Notes: generated by a model from the sequence alone, not told the origin. Counted from the stretch's first letter, positions 18,497 through 28,345 are shown. The stretch is DNA of 64,000 nt from Shewanella algicola (GCF_014648035.1 NZ_BMQI01000021.1:16638-80637); one strand, 5' to 3'. Made by a program: numbers and translations.

Positions 18497-18609
18497 AATA
18501 TACTCAAACTTATTAAAAGTGTGATAATTGCTGTCAATTAATTCAGTAGTTGGACACTTTATTTTTGTATTAATATATCCAATATTGCATTTTTTTAGCT
18601 GGAGTGAAA

Positions 18610-19215
18610 ATGAGCAACGAATCGAACAACGCACCGCAAGATCAAGTGGAAGATGTGGTTACACCTGAAGTCGTGGCTGATGAAGCGAGTTTGATGGATG
18701 AATTGACCCAAGCCAATTTTCGCATTGAAGAACTAGAGCAGCAATTAGCAGAAAGCCAAGCTGCACTTGAAGAGCGTAAAGATGTTGAAATGCGCGCTGC
18801 AGCAGAAACGCAAAATATCCGTACTCGTGCTGCAAAAGATGTTGAACAAGCGCGTAAGTTTGCGTTAGAAAAGTTCACCAATGAATTATTGCCAGTGATT
18901 GACAATATGGAGCGTGCGCTACAGGGAACAGATCCTGAAGACGAAGCGACTAAAGCGATTTACGAAGGTGTTGAATTGACCATGAAAGGGTTCTTAACAT
19001 CGGTAGAAAAGTTTGGTGTCACCCAGGTTAACCCACTAGGCGATGCATTTAACCCTGACCATCACCAAGCCATTGGTATGCAGCCAAGTGCTGAGTACCC
19101 TGCTAACACGGTAATGATGGTAATGCAGAAAGGTTACTTGCTTAACGACCGTTTGTTACGCCCGGCCATGGTAATGGTATCTCAAGGCGGTAATAGCGTA
19201 GATGTTGAAGCATAA
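18610..19215 (+). CDS. grpE: GrpE nucleotide-exchange factor
   Basis: A 201-residue co-chaperone that releases ADP from DnaK. An acidic, disordered N-terminus (to about 35) leads into the long coiled coil (about 35-100, with [20 protein letters not shown]) and then the C-terminal beta domain ([31 protein letters not shown]). The ATG at 18610 has GGAG at 18601-18604; the GTG at 18604 overlaps that site and is less likely. A near-perfect heat-shock promoter is upstream and a strong terminator downstream. dnaK-dnaJ are not in this window. Confidence 0.95.
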   Translation: MSNESNNAPQDQVEDVVTPEVVADEASLMDELTQANFRIEELEQQLAESQAALEERKDVEMRAAAETQNIRTRAAKDVEQARKFALEKFTNELLPVIDNMERALQGTDPEDEATKAIYEGVELTMKGFLTSVEKFGVTQVNPLGDAFNPDHHQAIGMQPSAEYPANTVMMVMQKGYLLNDRLLRPAMVMVSQGGNSVDVEA

Positions 19216-19236
19216 ATTCAACTAAATAACAGACAC

Positions 19237-19266
19237 AAAAAAGGACTGAATTTTCAGTCCTTTTTT
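19237..19266. terminator. Bidirectional terminator between grpE and dxs
   Basis: A-run plus AAGGACTGAA (19241-19250) pairs with TTCAGTCCTT (19253-19262) plus a T-run. It is symmetric, so it serves the convergent grpE and dxs units. Confidence 0.9.
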
Positions 19267-19289
19267 ATGCTTTAAATCATCGTAAATCT

Positions 19290-21155
19290 TTATGCTACAA
19301 AGGCCTGGATTTGCGCCAAAATACCTAGAGCGTCCAGTTGCAGTTCTGCGGTAATTTCATCGGGTGAGCCATGCTTAATGAACTCATCTGGTAAACCAAT
19401 CAATAATACCGGTTTTACAATACGCATCTTTTGTAGTGTTTCTAATACGCTAGAGCCTGCACCACCTAATACTGCGTTTTCTTCAACTGAGACAATAATA
19501 TCGTGGCTATTGGCAAGCTCTGCGAGTAAGTCGACATCCAAAGGTTTCACAAAACGCATATCTGCCACAGTAGCGTCAAGTTGCTCTGCTGCTTCTAGTG
19601 TTGCCGCTAGGGTGGTGCCAAAGTTAACAATGGCTATCTTTTTACCCTGACGTTTTATTAACCCCTTACCTATCGGTAGGGTGGTCATCTGTTCGACTTG
19701 CTCGGCACCGGTAGCGCTCCCTCTTGGGTAACGTACAGCTGTAGGGCCGTCTTGATAACAATATCCGGTATACAGCATTTGGCGACATTCGTTTTCGTCA
19801 GATGGCGCCATAATCACCATGTTAGGGATACAACGCATAAAGCTTAAGTCAAAGGCGCCTTGGTGAGTTGGGCCGTCTGCACCCACAATGCCACCACGGT
19901 CAATGGCAAACAATACGGGTAAACGTTGCAAGGCAACATCATGAATTAATTGATCATAACCGCGTTGCAAAAAGGTCGAATAAATCGCAACGACCGGTTT
20001 CAGTCCTTCACAAGCAAATCCGGCGCCCAACGTTACGGCATGTTGTTCGGCGATGGCCGCATCAAAATACTGTTTGGGGAAACGCTGGGAAAACTCAACC
20101 ATCCCCGAGCCTTCACGCATTGCTGGCGTTATCGCCATCAACTTGTCATCCTGGGCAGCGACATCACATAACCATTTACCAAAAACTTGCGAGAACGTTG
20201 GTAAGCCTGGCTTGGTTACCGGCTTTTTAAATTGGCTTGGGTCAAATTTAGGCACCGCATGCCAGCCGATAGGATCTTTTTCTGCAGGCTCATAACCACG
20301 ACCTTTCTTGGTCATGATATGCAGCATTTGTGGGCCTTTTAAATTACGCATATTACGCAGAGTTTCAACTAATGAATCCACGTCGTGGCCATCAATAGGG
20401 CCGATGTAATTAAACCCTAATTCTTCAAATAATGTGGCAGGAACAACCATGCCTTTTAGGTGTTCTTCGGTGCGCTTGGCCATTTCTTTAATGACGGGCA
20501 TGCCTTTGAGCACTTTTTTGCTGTTTTCGCGGATAGTGGTGTAAAAACGCCCTGACATTAATTGGGCTAAATGGTTGTTTAGCGCGCCGACGTTTTCAGA
20601 AATCGACATTTCATTGTCGTTTAACACAACCAGCATGTCTTTGTGTAAATCACCCGCGTGGTTCATGGCTTCAAACACCATACCACCTGTCATGGCGCCA
20701 TCACCGATCACTGCAACAACTTTACGTCCGTCGGCTTCTTTTTCGGCGGCAATAGCCATGGCTAACGCCGCACTGACAGACGTGCCCGAGTGACCCACAC
20801 TAAAGGTGTCGTATTGGCTTTCTTCACGCCATGGGAAAGGGTGCAAACCATTTTTTTGCCTAATGGTGTGCATGCGTTCGCGGCGGTCAGTTAAAATTTT
20901 ATGTGGATATGCCTGGTGTCCAACGTCCCAAATTAATCGATCAAAAGGGGTGTTGTAGACATAATGAAGGGCCACAGTTAATTCAACTGTGCCTAAGCCA
21001 GACGCAAAATGTCCGCTGGAAATACCAACAGACTGAAGTAAGAATTGTCTAAGTTCATCAGACACTTGTGGAAGAAGACCTTGCGGTAACTTCCGTAATT
21101 CTTCTGGCGTATTAGCTTGTGCTAGTACTGGGAATTTAGAAATATCGAAACTCAT
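19290..21155 (-). CDS. dxs: 1-deoxy-D-xylulose-5-phosphate synthase
   Basis: A 621-residue thiamine-diphosphate enzyme that condenses pyruvate and glyceraldehyde-3-phosphate, the first step of the MEP isoprenoid pathway. The ThDP-binding region [20 protein letters not shown] is followed by [10 protein letters not shown]. The transketolase pyrimidine domain ([18 protein letters not shown]) and [18 protein letters not shown] are present. The C-terminal domain ends near residue 620, the usual length. The start is the ATG at 21155 ([20 protein letters not shown]). Last gene of xseB-ispA-dxs, 22 bases after ispA. Confidence 0.96.
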   Translation of the reverse strand: MSFDISKFPVLAQANTPEELRKLPQGLLPQVSDELRQFLLQSVGISSGHFASGLGTVELTVALHYVYNTPFDRLIWDVGHQAYPHKILTDRRERMHTIRQKNGLHPFPWREESQYDTFSVGHSGTSVSAALAMAIAAEKEADGRKVVAVIGDGAMTGGMVFEAMNHAGDLHKDMLVVLNDNEMSISENVGALNNHLAQLMSGRFYTTIRENSKKVLKGMPVIKEMAKRTEEHLKGMVVPATLFEELGFNYIGPIDGHDVDSLVETLRNMRNLKGPQMLHIMTKKGRGYEPAEKDPIGWHAVPKFDPSQFKKPVTKPGLPTFSQVFGKWLCDVAAQDDKLMAITPAMREGSGMVEFSQRFPKQYFDAAIAEQHAVTLGAGFACEGLKPVVAIYSTFLQRGYDQLIHDVALQRLPVLFAIDRGGIVGADGPTHQGAFDLSFMRCIPNMVIMAPSDENECRQMLYTGYCYQDGPTAVRYPRGSATGAEQVEQMTTLPIGKGLIKRQGKKIAIVNFGTTLAATLEAAEQLDATVADMRFVKPLDVDLLAELANSHDIIVSVEENAVLGGAGSSVLETLQKMRIVKPVLLIGLPDEFIKHGSPDEITAELQLDALGILAQIQAFVA

Positions 21156-21177
21156 AGCGAGATATTCTGACTCTTTA

Positions 21178-22059
21178 TTATAATCTTCGCTCAATAATGT
21201 AGCGGGCGAAGTCTGCAATTAACTGGCTATTGTATGGTAATTTAGTCAGCGCTGATAGTGCATCTTGTATTAGTTGTTCCGCACAGGCCTTTGCACCATC
21301 AAGACCTAACAGTTTAGGGAAGGTGCTTTTATTGGATTGCTCATCACTGCCTTGAGGTTTCCCCAGCTCTTCCGTGCTTGCGGTTATATCTAAAATATCG
21401 TCCTGAACTTGAAATGCTAACCCTAAGGCTTGGGCATATTGCATCATCAGTTGATATTGTTCTGCGGGTGCATTGGCGGCAATTAACGCCATTTCTACGG
21501 CACAACTAATTAATGCCCCGGTTTTTTTATTGTGTAATTCGGTTAAGCGTTGTAGTTCAATACTGTGATTAGTGGCACTAAGATCAATCGCCTGACCGCC
21601 ACACATGCCTTGATAACCTGCTGCTTTTGCCAATACTCTTACCATGGCAAGTTGTTGAGTGGGGCTTAAATCATCACTGATTGATGTCATGATTTCAAAT
21701 GCCAATGTTTGCAGTGCATCGCCTGCTAAAATCGCTGTCGCTTCATCAAATGCGACATGAACCGTAGGTTGGCCGCGGCGCAGTGCATCATTGTCCATAG
21801 CCGGTAAATCGTCATGAATTAATGAATAAGCATGAATGCATTCAATGGCTGCAGCGGCTTTGTCTAGAGCGTTAATATTAACACTAAACATGTTACCTAC
21901 AGCGTAAACTAAAAAAGGGCGAATGCGTTTACCGCCCAATAATGCGCCGTGTAACATTGCGGCTTTTAAATTGGGGGCAGCATCATCGAGTTGATTTAAA
22001 TGCTGTTCAAGAATGGCATCAACTCGTTTTTGGTAAGTTTTGATTGCTTCAGCTAACAC
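21178..22059 (-). CDS. ispA: (2E,6E)-farnesyl diphosphate synthase
   Basis: A 293-residue trans-prenyltransferase making farnesyl diphosphate from IPP and DMAPP/GPP. The first aspartate-rich motif is in [15 protein letters not shown] and the second is VQDDILD. The [14 protein letters not shown] block binds IPP. Length is close to E. coli IspA (299). It lies 36 bases after xseB and 22 before dxs, so it is in the middle of a three-gene operon that couples isoprenoid precursor supply to chain elongation, as in E. coli. Confidence 0.95.
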   Translation of the reverse strand: MLAEAIKTYQKRVDAILEQHLNQLDDAAPNLKAAMLHGALLGGKRIRPFLVYAVGNMFSVNINALDKAAAAIECIHAYSLIHDDLPAMDNDALRRGQPTVHVAFDEATAILAGDALQTLAFEIMTSISDDLSPTQQLAMVRVLAKAAGYQGMCGGQAIDLSATNHSIELQRLTELHNKKTGALISCAVEMALIAANAPAEQYQLMMQYAQALGLAFQVQDDILDITASTEELGKPQGSDEQSNKSTFPKLLGLDGAKACAEQLIQDALSALTKLPYNSQLIADFARYIIERRL

Positions 22060-22095
22060 GTATTAAGACCTATGCTTCAATATTACGAATTGAGA

Positions 22096-22332
22096 TTATT
22101 CAGCTTCTACGGTAAATGGTGCGAGTTCGGCATCATTTTCATTTAATAAAATAGACACTTTTTGCTGAGCTTGTTCAAGCTTAGTTTGGCTTTGACGAAC
22201 CAAATTAATACCACGCTCAAATTGTTTTAGCGCGTCATCAAGTGACACTTCACCTTGCTCTAAGTGAGCGACAATGGTTTCGAGCTCAGATAACGATTGC
22301 TCAAAACTGAGATTTTCTGGTTTTTTAGCCAC
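22096..22332 (-). CDS. xseB: Exodeoxyribonuclease VII small subunit
   Basis: A 78-residue helical protein (SFEQSLSELETIVAHLEQGE then SLDDALKQFERGINLVR), the small subunit of ExoVII, which degrades single-stranded DNA together with XseA. Length matches the family (about 80). Translation starts at GTG 22332 behind AGGAAAA. First gene of the xseB-ispA-dxs operon; xseA is not nearby. Confidence 0.93.
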   Translation of the reverse strand: MAKKPENLSFEQSLSELETIVAHLEQGEVSLDDALKQFERGINLVRQSQTKLEQAQQKVSILLNENDAELAPFTVEAE

Positions 22333-22700
22333 GATTAATTTTCCTTTCTTTGCGCGAGTGACAAGGTATATCAGCCCAGCGTATCGGTCAAATACAGTCG
22401 TCTGTTATTTGCTCAACAGCACGCTTTGTTATTGAATTTTTTTTAGAAACAATAAAATCGAGCTAAACTTGAGCCGACTTTGTCCGATAAAGAGTTAAGA
22501 TTTTAAATTGTTAACGAAAATGATTTCTTGAAACAAGTATTGCTGATTATCATAATGACTTGAGAAACTTTTGCAGCAATGCAAAACGATTAACATTATG
22601 ATTGTATTATACGATTGATATAGCATATCGAATTTACCGTGCGAAGCCGTTTTTTATAGAGCACAAAAAGCAGAGTCATCACTGCGATTGAGGAGAGGTT
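22333..22700. other. Divergent promoter region of the xseB operon and pomAB
   Basis: 368 bp. On the minus strand TTGACC and TATACC (22391-22386 and 22370-22365), 15 bases apart, could be the xseB promoter. On the plus strand a FliA-type promoter is present at 22464-22490. The remaining 200 bases before pomA are an AT-rich leader with no gene. Confidence 0.55.
22464..22490 (+). promoter_or_regulatory. Sigma-28 (FliA) promoter of pomAB
   Basis: TAAACTTG, 11 bases, TCCGATAA. Compared with the FliA consensus TAAAGTTT-N11-GCCGATAA, 13 of 16 positions match and the spacing is exact. It points at the stator operon, which is where a late flagellar promoter belongs. Confidence 0.75.
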
Positions 22701-23468
22701 GTGGATTTAGCTACCCTGATAGGTATTATTGGTGCTTTTGCATTTATTATTGGCGCCATGGTGACCAGTGGCGGTATCGGTTTATTTATCGATGTACCTT
22801 CTGTATTGATCGTAATCATGGGCTCTTTGTTTGTTGTCATGATGAAGTTCAACCTAAAGCAATTTTTAGGGTCGATAAAAATCGGCATGAAAGCCTTCAT
22901 GTTTAAAATTGATAAACCTGAAGATTTAATCGAGCAATCTGTCACCATGGCTGACGCTGCCCGTAAAGGTGGTTTTTTGGCGTTAGAAGAAGCGGTGATC
23001 ACCAATACTTTTATGCAAAAAGCGGTCGATATGCTGGTTGATGGTCACGATGGTGACGTGGTGCGTAATGCCCTTGAAAAAGATATCTCGTTAACCGAAG
23101 AACGTCACAAAATGGGGATTAGCATTTTTAAAGCCATGGGTGATGTTGCGCCTGCTATGGGGATGATTGGTACGCTGGTGGGATTAGTGGCCATGCTGTC
23201 AAACATGGATGACCCTAAATCGATTGGTCCCTCTATGGCTGTTGCTTTATTAACCACACTTTATGGCGCGATCATTGCGAACATGATTGCAATCCCTATG
23301 GCCGATAAACTGTCACTGCGCATGGGCGAAGAACTGCTTAATCGTAACTTAATTATGGATGCGGTTCTGGCGATACAAGACGGTCAAAACCCGCGAGTAA
23401 TTGAAGGATTTTTAAAGAATTACCTCGCTGAAAAACAACGTGCAATTGATACAACGGACGGAGAATAA
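22701..23468 (+). CDS. pomA: Flagellar motor stator protein PomA (sodium type)
   Basis: A 255-residue stator subunit. Four transmembrane helices (about 1-20, 28-48, 148-172, 180-205) flank a cytoplasmic loop that contacts the rotor protein FliG. The sequence MDLATLIGIIGAFAFIIGAM and the helix-3 block APAMGMIGTLVGLVAML are typical of Vibrio and Shewanella PomA rather than proton-type MotA. Translation starts at GTG 22701 behind the strong site AGGAGAGG (22691-22698). It lies 3 bases before pomB. Expression from a FliA-type promoter is likely. Confidence 0.95.
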   Translation: MDLATLIGIIGAFAFIIGAMVTSGGIGLFIDVPSVLIVIMGSLFVVMMKFNLKQFLGSIKIGMKAFMFKIDKPEDLIEQSVTMADAARKGGFLALEEAVITNTFMQKAVDMLVDGHDGDVVRNALEKDISLTEERHKMGISIFKAMGDVAPAMGMIGTLVGLVAMLSNMDDPKSIGPSMAVALLTTLYGAIIANMIAIPMADKLSLRMGEELLNRNLIMDAVLAIQDGQNPRVIEGFLKNYLAEKQRAIDTTDGE

Positions 23469-23471
23469 CTC

Positions 23472-24398
23472 ATGGCTAAGGCCAAGTGTGATTGTCCACC
23501 AGCAGGCGCCCCTATGTGGCTGGCAACCTTTGCTGACTTAATGTCATTGCTGATGTGCTTCTTCGTATTGTTGTTAGCATTCTCAGAAATGGACGTGATG
23601 AAGTTTAAGCAAATTGCGGGCTCGATGAAATATGCGTTTGGTGTACAAAACAAAGTTGAAGTGAAAGATATTCCGAAAGGCACCTCTGTCATTGCGCTTG
23701 AGTTTCGCCCGGGCAGACCTGATCCCACCCCGATTGAAATCATTAACCAACAAACTAATGAAATGACTCAGCCAACCATTGAGTATCAAGCCGGTGAAGA
23801 AGACAGTGCAGGTGGTACCCAAAAACAATCTGGTGAGCAACGTGGTGGTAATGCGGCCGCAACGGCGCAGCAAGAAGCGGAAGCTGTAAAAAAAGCCGCA
23901 GCATCAGCGCAAGAAAATATTAATGAACAAGTTAAAAAGATGGCCGAAAAGCTCAACGAAGAAATTGTTGATGGCGCCATTGAAATTGAATCACTTGGGC
24001 AACAAATTATTATTCGAATTCGTGAAAAAGGCTCGTTTGCGTCAGGTTCGGGTTTCTTACAGCCTAAATTTAAGCCTATTGTGCGCTCTATTGGCGCATT
24101 ATTGAAAGACGTGCCCGGTATTGTGACCGTGTCTGGTCATACTGATGGCGCGCACATTAGCAATGAGCTTTACAGTTCAAACTGGGAGCTCTCAAGCCAG
24201 CGTGCAGTTGCGGTTGCTGACGAGCTACGCCGAGTACCAGGGTTTGACGAAACTCGCATGAAAGTTGTGGGAGAGGCTTCTAACAGACCATTAGTGCCCA
24301 ATGACACCAATGAAAACCGCACGCGTAATCGCCGTGTCGAGATTTCAATTGAGCAAGGTAAAGCGAAAGAGTCAAACGAGATAACCGTGTCTGAATAA
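23472..24398 (+). CDS. pomB: Flagellar motor stator protein PomB (sodium type)
   Basis: A 308-residue partner of PomA. One transmembrane helix (about 15-38) holds the ion-binding aspartate in TFADLMSLLMCFFVLLLAF (D22). An alanine/glutamate/lysine-rich linker (about 115-155) follows, then an OmpA-like peptidoglycan-binding domain (about 165-295; SGHTDGAHISNELYSSNWEL, RTRNRRVEISI). The cysteine-containing N-terminus MAKAKCDCPPAGAP is the PomB type. It anchors the stator to the cell wall and conducts sodium. Ends in a good terminator at 24443-24472. Confidence 0.95.
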   Translation: MAKAKCDCPPAGAPMWLATFADLMSLLMCFFVLLLAFSEMDVMKFKQIAGSMKYAFGVQNKVEVKDIPKGTSVIALEFRPGRPDPTPIEIINQQTNEMTQPTIEYQAGEEDSAGGTQKQSGEQRGGNAAATAQQEAEAVKKAAASAQENINEQVKKMAEKLNEEIVDGAIEIESLGQQIIIRIREKGSFASGSGFLQPKFKPIVRSIGALLKDVPGIVTVSGHTDGAHISNELYSSNWELSSQRAVAVADELRRVPGFDETRMKVVGEASNRPLVPNDTNENRTRNRRVEISIEQGKAKESNEITVSE

Positions 24399-24442
24399 GC
24401 TTAATCCCTTATAAAGTTGATTACTTTTAGTCGTGATACCCA

Positions 24443-24472
24443 AAGCGCAACCTGATAAGGTTGCGCTTTTTG
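24443..24472 (+). terminator. Terminator of pomAB
   Basis: AAGCGCAACC (24443-24452) pairs with GGTTGCGCTT (24459-24468) around a 6-base loop, followed by T5. Confidence 0.9.
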
Positions 24473-24535
24473 TTATCAAAATGTTTTGTGAATGGTGCGA
24501 CTTAAACAAAATGAATGATTAAAAAGTGAATATGT

Positions 24536-24563
24536 TTGGTTAATAGGTATCATTTGGTATAAT
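24536..24563 (+). promoter_or_regulatory. Sigma-70 type promoter of thiI
   Basis: A consensus TATAAT (24558-24563) with a partial -35 TTGGTT 16 bases upstream. It is the only good promoter in the gap. Confidence 0.5.
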
Positions 24564-24745
24564 CCGCGAATTATTGCTTACCATTTGGTACCGATTTAAC
24601 CATAAATCGGCATACCCTAAATCAGTAAGCTGTTTTTCAATTTTATAATCAACGTATTACAACTCTTTGAGTTAGCGATGCTAAGCACTTACTCGGTGCT
24701 TGCTAAGTGCTGTGCTATTGAATTTGTTATGCCTGCGGACGCCCC

Positions 24746-26200
24746 ATGAAGTTTATTGTAAAGCTGTACCCTGAAATTATGATGAAGAGCAAGTCGGTAA
24801 GATTGCGATTTACCAAAATGCTCGAAACCAATATCCGTAATGTACTGAAAAAAGTCGATGAAGATGCCAAAGTACAACGTTTATACGATCGAATTTTAGT
24901 GAAAGTGCCAGACAATAAACCTGAACTTATCGACGCGTTTGCTGAACGTTTAAGTTGCATTCCGGGTATTGCTCATGTGGTGCAAGTGAGTGAATACGGT
25001 TTTGATTCGGTCGATCATATTTATCAACAGGTGTTACCTAAATACCGCGATGAGCTTGCCGGTAAAACGTTTTGTGTCCGTGTAAAGCGTTCGGGTAAGC
25101 ATGACTTTAACTCTATTGACGTGGAACGCTATGTTGGCGGTGGCTTAAATCAGCACACTGATGCATTAGGGGTGAAGCTTAAAAATCCAGATATCACTGT
25201 GAACCTTGAAATCGATCAAGACAAATTATACATGGTCGAGCGTCGTATTGAGGGCTTAGGCGGTTTTCCTATGGCGACTCAAGAAGATGTGTTATCGCTG
25301 ATTTCAGGTGGTTTTGACTCTGGTGTATCGAGCTTTCAGTTTATTAAAAAGGGTGCGCGTACCCATTATTGTTTCTTTAACCTTGGTGGTGCTCAGCACG
25401 AGATCGGGGTTAAGCAAGTGGCTTTTCATTTATGGCAAAAGTACGGCGAATCTCACAAGGTCCGCTTTGTTTCTGTGCCGTTTGAACCTGTGGTCCAGGA
25501 GATCCTCGAGCGGATTGATAACGGACAAATGGGTGTAGTTCTTAAGCGTATGATGATGCGAGCTGCCACGCGTATTGCTGATAAATTTGGGATTCAAGCC
25601 TTGGTTACGGGTGAGAGTTTAGGCCAAGTATCTAGCCAAACCTTAACCAATTTAAACGTGATTGACCGCTGTACAGATTTACTGATTTTGCGTCCACTTA
25701 TTGCTATGGACAAGCAGGATATTATTAATCAAAGCCGTGTGATTGGCACTGAAGATTTTGCCAAGTCAATTCCAGAGTATTGTGGCGTTATTTCACAAAA
25801 GCCAACCGTGAAAGCCGTGTTGTCTAAAGTTGAAAAAGAAGAACTTAAATTCTCTGAAGACTTAATTGACCGCGTTGTTGATGCGGCCGTAGTGATGGAC
25901 ATTCGGGATATTGAAGCTGAAATGAATAAACAGGTGACTGAAACTGAAACCGTTAAAGATGTCGCGTCAGGCGAGATTGTCATTGATGTCCGTGCGCCAG
26001 AAGAAGAAGAGCGTGCGCCATTAGAAATGGATAACGTGATGGTGAAAACCATTCCATTTTTTAAACTTGCTACTCAGTTTGCCGATTTAGATAACAGCAA
26101 AACGTATTTACTTTACTGCGACCGTGGTGTCATGAGTAAGTTGCAAGCGCTGTACTTAATTGAACAAGGCTACACTAACGTTAAAGTGTATCGCCCATAA
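24746..26200 (+). CDS. thiI: tRNA 4-thiouridine synthetase / thiamine thiazole sulfur carrier ThiI
   Basis: A 484-residue sulfur transferase of the long, rhodanese-containing type (E. coli 482). An N-terminal ferredoxin-like and THUMP region (about 1-165) binds tRNA. The PP-loop [10 protein letters not shown] (about 188) adenylates U8. The C-terminal rhodanese domain (about 400-484) contains the persulfide cysteine in [11 protein letters not shown]. It acts in tRNA s4U8 formation and in thiazole synthesis for thiamine. The ATG at 24746 is chosen because the next upstream in-frame codons are non-coding. It has its own promoter and a long leader. Confidence 0.95.
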   Translation: MKFIVKLYPEIMMKSKSVRLRFTKMLETNIRNVLKKVDEDAKVQRLYDRILVKVPDNKPELIDAFAERLSCIPGIAHVVQVSEYGFDSVDHIYQQVLPKYRDELAGKTFCVRVKRSGKHDFNSIDVERYVGGGLNQHTDALGVKLKNPDITVNLEIDQDKLYMVERRIEGLGGFPMATQEDVLSLISGGFDSGVSSFQFIKKGARTHYCFFNLGGAQHEIGVKQVAFHLWQKYGESHKVRFVSVPFEPVVQEILERIDNGQMGVVLKRMMMRAATRIADKFGIQALVTGESLGQVSSQTLTNLNVIDRCTDLLILRPLIAMDKQDIINQSRVIGTEDFAKSIPEYCGVISQKPTVKAVLSKVEKEELKFSEDLIDRVVDAAVVMDIRDIEAEMNKQVTETETVKDVASGEIVIDVRAPEEEERAPLEMDNVMVKTIPFFKLATQFADLDNSKTYLLYCDRGVMSKLQALYLIEQGYTNVKVYRP

Positions 26201-26261
26201 GTATCTGTAAGCATCAGGCTAACTCACAATTGATGTTGTTGGTTAGCCTATGATTAACAGC

Positions 26262-26297
26262 CACAAAAAAACCGCATTTAATGCGGTTTTTTTGTGT
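26262..26297. terminator. Bidirectional terminator between thiI and the 74-aa protein
   Basis: A perfect, symmetric hairpin: an A-run and CCGCAT pair with ATGCGG and a T-run around a 3-base loop, with 7 A/T residues on each side. Confidence 0.92.
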
Positions 26298-26315
26298 CAG
26301 TGTACTGAATTGCGA

Positions 26316-26540
26316 TTAGTTTGCTTGAGTTGCTTCAGAAGTTTTTTGTGCTTCTTCATTGTCTGCAACTAAAATACTGTTAACATCGTCATTGATATCA
26401 ACTTTCATCGCTTCAATGCTTTGTGATAGCTCGGCATGTAAGTCGGCCATATCAATCGCTTCTAATTCGGTTGCTTGCGCTGTGCTTAATCCGATGAACG
26501 TTGTTAAGGTAATAGCAAAAACAGTTTTTAGGTTGAACAT
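26316..26540 (-). CDS. Small exported hypothetical protein, 74 aa
   Basis: A 74-residue protein with a convincing signal peptide (residues 1-23: positive start MFNLK, hydrophobic core, cleavage after STAQA) and a mature part of about 50 acidic, mainly helical residues (LEAIDMADLHAELSQSIEAM). It has no cysteines and no recognisable domain. A ribosome site AGAGG is present 9 bases before the ATG at 26540, and a shared strong terminator follows. I do not recognise it; by analogy it would be a small periplasmic protein. It is divergent from gcvA (178 bases). Confidence 0.65.
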   Translation of the reverse strand: MFNLKTVFAITLTTFIGLSTAQATELEAIDMADLHAELSQSIEAMKVDINDDVNSILVADNEEAQKTSEATQAN

Positions 26541-26718
26541 AGGGGGAAACCTCTAGGCTAATTATTCACATTTGCCGGACTATCCCGATTCCCTCGTAGA
26601 GATTGTCCAACTGTATTTTCAATGCTGCTAATTTAACCAAACACAGTGTTCTTTACAAACGACAAAAAATAACGATAATCATTAGAAAAACTAATCAATA
26701 AACGAGAGACTGATCACT

Positions 26719-27630
26719 ATGTCTAGACGATTGCCCCCGTTAAATGCAGTTAAAGCATTTGAGGCTGCAGCAAGACATCTGAGCTTTACCCGCGCCGCAG
26801 AAGAGTTGTTTGTGACTCAAGCAGCGGTAAGTCATCAGATTAAAGCGTTAGAAGATTTTTTAGGGCTAAAGTTGTTTCGACGCAAGAATCGATCATTATT
26901 GTTAACAGAAGAAGGCCAAAGCTACTTTCTCGACATTAAAGATATTTTTATTGAGTTAGGTGAAGCCACAAATCGCTTACTTGCGCGTAGTGCCGTAGGT
27001 TCATTAACCGTGAGTATGTCACCGAGTTTTGCGATTCAATGGTTAGTACCCAGATTAGCTAAATTCAGTGAAAAGAACCCTGACATTGACGTTCGAATTA
27101 AAGCTGTCGACAGTGAGACTAACTCATTAACCGACGATGTTGATGTGGCTATTTATTATGGGCAAGGTAACTGGCCAGGTTTGCGCGCCGATAAATTACG
27201 CAACGAAGTGCTGATCCCGGTATGTTCGCCTTTATTGCTTAATGGCCCTAAACCATTAACTCAACCCAGCGATTTAAAGTTTCATACTTTGCTGCACGAT
27301 GCGAATCGTCAAGACTGGCAAGCTTGGTTTAGGCAATGCGGTGTGACAGATGTGAATGTTAATCAGGGACCTATCTTTAGCCACTCATCACTGGTGCTGC
27401 AAGCCGCGGCTCACGGCCAGGGTGTCGCTTTAGGTTACAGCGTATTGGCAAGGCCAGACATTACAGCGGGCCGCTTGATTTGCCCGTTCTCTGAAGTGCT
27501 GGTGAGTAAAGATGCCTATTACTTGGTGTGCCAACAAAATCATTCTGAAATAGGTAAAATATCGGCGTTTAGAGAATGGATGGTCGATATGTTTGCTGAG
27601 GAGTCTCGCAGTGAACTGCTTACCGGATAG
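26719..27630 (+). CDS. gcvA: LysR-family regulator GcvA
   Basis: A 303-residue LysR-type transcription factor. The N-terminal winged helix-turn-helix reads RRLPPLNAVKAFEAAARHLS then FTRAAEELFVTQAAVSHQIK. An effector-binding domain follows (about 90-295). The sequence and neighbours (DUF423/YgdD gene and rlmM) match E. coli gcvA, the regulator of the glycine cleavage operon and the GcvB small RNA. I see no GcvB-like RNA beside it here. The start ATG 26719 has GAGAG 11 bases upstream. The last 20 bases overlap the next gene. Confidence 0.9.
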   Translation: MSRRLPPLNAVKAFEAAARHLSFTRAAEELFVTQAAVSHQIKALEDFLGLKLFRRKNRSLLLTEEGQSYFLDIKDIFIELGEATNRLLARSAVGSLTVSMSPSFAIQWLVPRLAKFSEKNPDIDVRIKAVDSETNSLTDDVDVAIYYGQGNWPGLRADKLRNEVLIPVCSPLLLNGPKPLTQPSDLKFHTLLHDANRQDWQAWFRQCGVTDVNVNQGPIFSHSSLVLQAAAHGQGVALGYSVLARPDITAGRLICPFSEVLVSKDAYYLVCQQNHSEIGKISAFREWMVDMFAEESRSELLTG

Positions 27631-28324
27631 TCAAACTGAGCTGGCGCAAGATTATGTTTTGCAGGGAGCTAAAAGTGATACGCTGATTATTTTTGCTCAT
27701 GGGGCTGGTGCCAATATGCACCATGAGTTTATGGTCAATATGAGTGATAAACTGGTTAAAAACGGTTTTCAGGTGTATCGGTTTAATTTTTTATATATGC
27801 AAGCCAACATGCAAGATGGTAAGCGTCGTCCCCCTGACAGAGCACCTAAGTTACTCAATCATTTTGAGCAGGTATTGCTCGATGTGGCCGACAAAATAAA
27901 GCAAGGGCTGATAAATCCCAAACGCATCGTCGTAATGGGTAAGTCGATGGGTGGGCGAATGTCGGCCATATTAACCAGCGCTGAGCACGTATTTTTATCG
28001 GCTCAAGCTAAAGACGTTGCAGCTAACATTTGTGCAGTAGTCTGCCTCGGTTATCCATTTGTTCCGTTAAAAGGTGGCGAGCCGCGTCTATCACCGATAC
28101 AAACGAATCCATTACCAATACTAATCGTTCAAGGTGAGCGCGATAAGTTTGGCGGGCGTGAGCAAGTGCCTTCCTGGTCATTGTCAGAAAACACCTCCAT
28201 ATGTTGGATAGGTGATGGCGACCATAGCCTACAACCGCGTAAATCTTCGGGTTATACACTAGAAGGTAATTTACAACAGGCCAGCGATGGCATCAGCCAA
28301 TTTATCGCTTCAGTTCGTGTTTAA
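27611..28324 (+). CDS. Alpha/beta-hydrolase (KANL3/Tex30-like, COG3571)
   Basis: A 237-residue alpha/beta-hydrolase of the KANL3/Tex30 group. It starts with IIFAHGAGANMHHEFM (oxyanion region). The nucleophile elbow is VMGKSMGGRMS (Ser in GKSMG), with an aspartate candidate in VQGERDKFGG and the histidine in GDGDHSLQPRKSSG. The catalytic triad therefore appears complete; the substrate is unknown. I choose GTG 27611, which has GAGGAG 7 bases upstream; a TTG at 27593 is also possible. The start overlaps the gcvA stop by 20 bases, and the next gene follows 21 bases later, so it is part of a gcvA operon. Confidence 0.82.
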   Translation: MNCLPDSQTELAQDYVLQGAKSDTLIIFAHGAGANMHHEFMVNMSDKLVKNGFQVYRFNFLYMQANMQDGKRRPPDRAPKLLNHFEQVLLDVADKIKQGLINPKRIVVMGKSMGGRMSAILTSAEHVFLSAQAKDVAANICAVVCLGYPFVPLKGGEPRLSPIQTNPLPILIVQGERDKFGGREQVPSWSLSENTSICWIGDGDHSLQPRKSSGYTLEGNLQQASDGISQFIASVRV

Positions 28325-28345
28325 GCATGTTAAAAGGTAAGTGAA

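Larger units (their letters stand above)
24399..24745. other. pomB terminator, thiI promoter and structured thiI leader
   Basis: 347 bp. After the pomB terminator there is a promoter-like pair (TTGGTT 24536-24541, TATAAT 24558-24563). The predicted leader of about 175 bases contains a perfect 8 bp hairpin (24591-24610) and two overlapping, mutually exclusive hairpins at 24683-24711. No gene is seen. The sequence lacks the conserved boxes of the TPP riboswitch. Confidence 0.5.

Noticed and set aside
24570..24745. TPP riboswitch upstream of thiI
   Set aside because: The conserved CUGAGA-type boxes of the thiamine element are not present.
26541..26718. GcvB small RNA next to gcvA
   Set aside because: No G/U-rich GcvB-like segment or T-run hairpin is visible in the 178-base gap.
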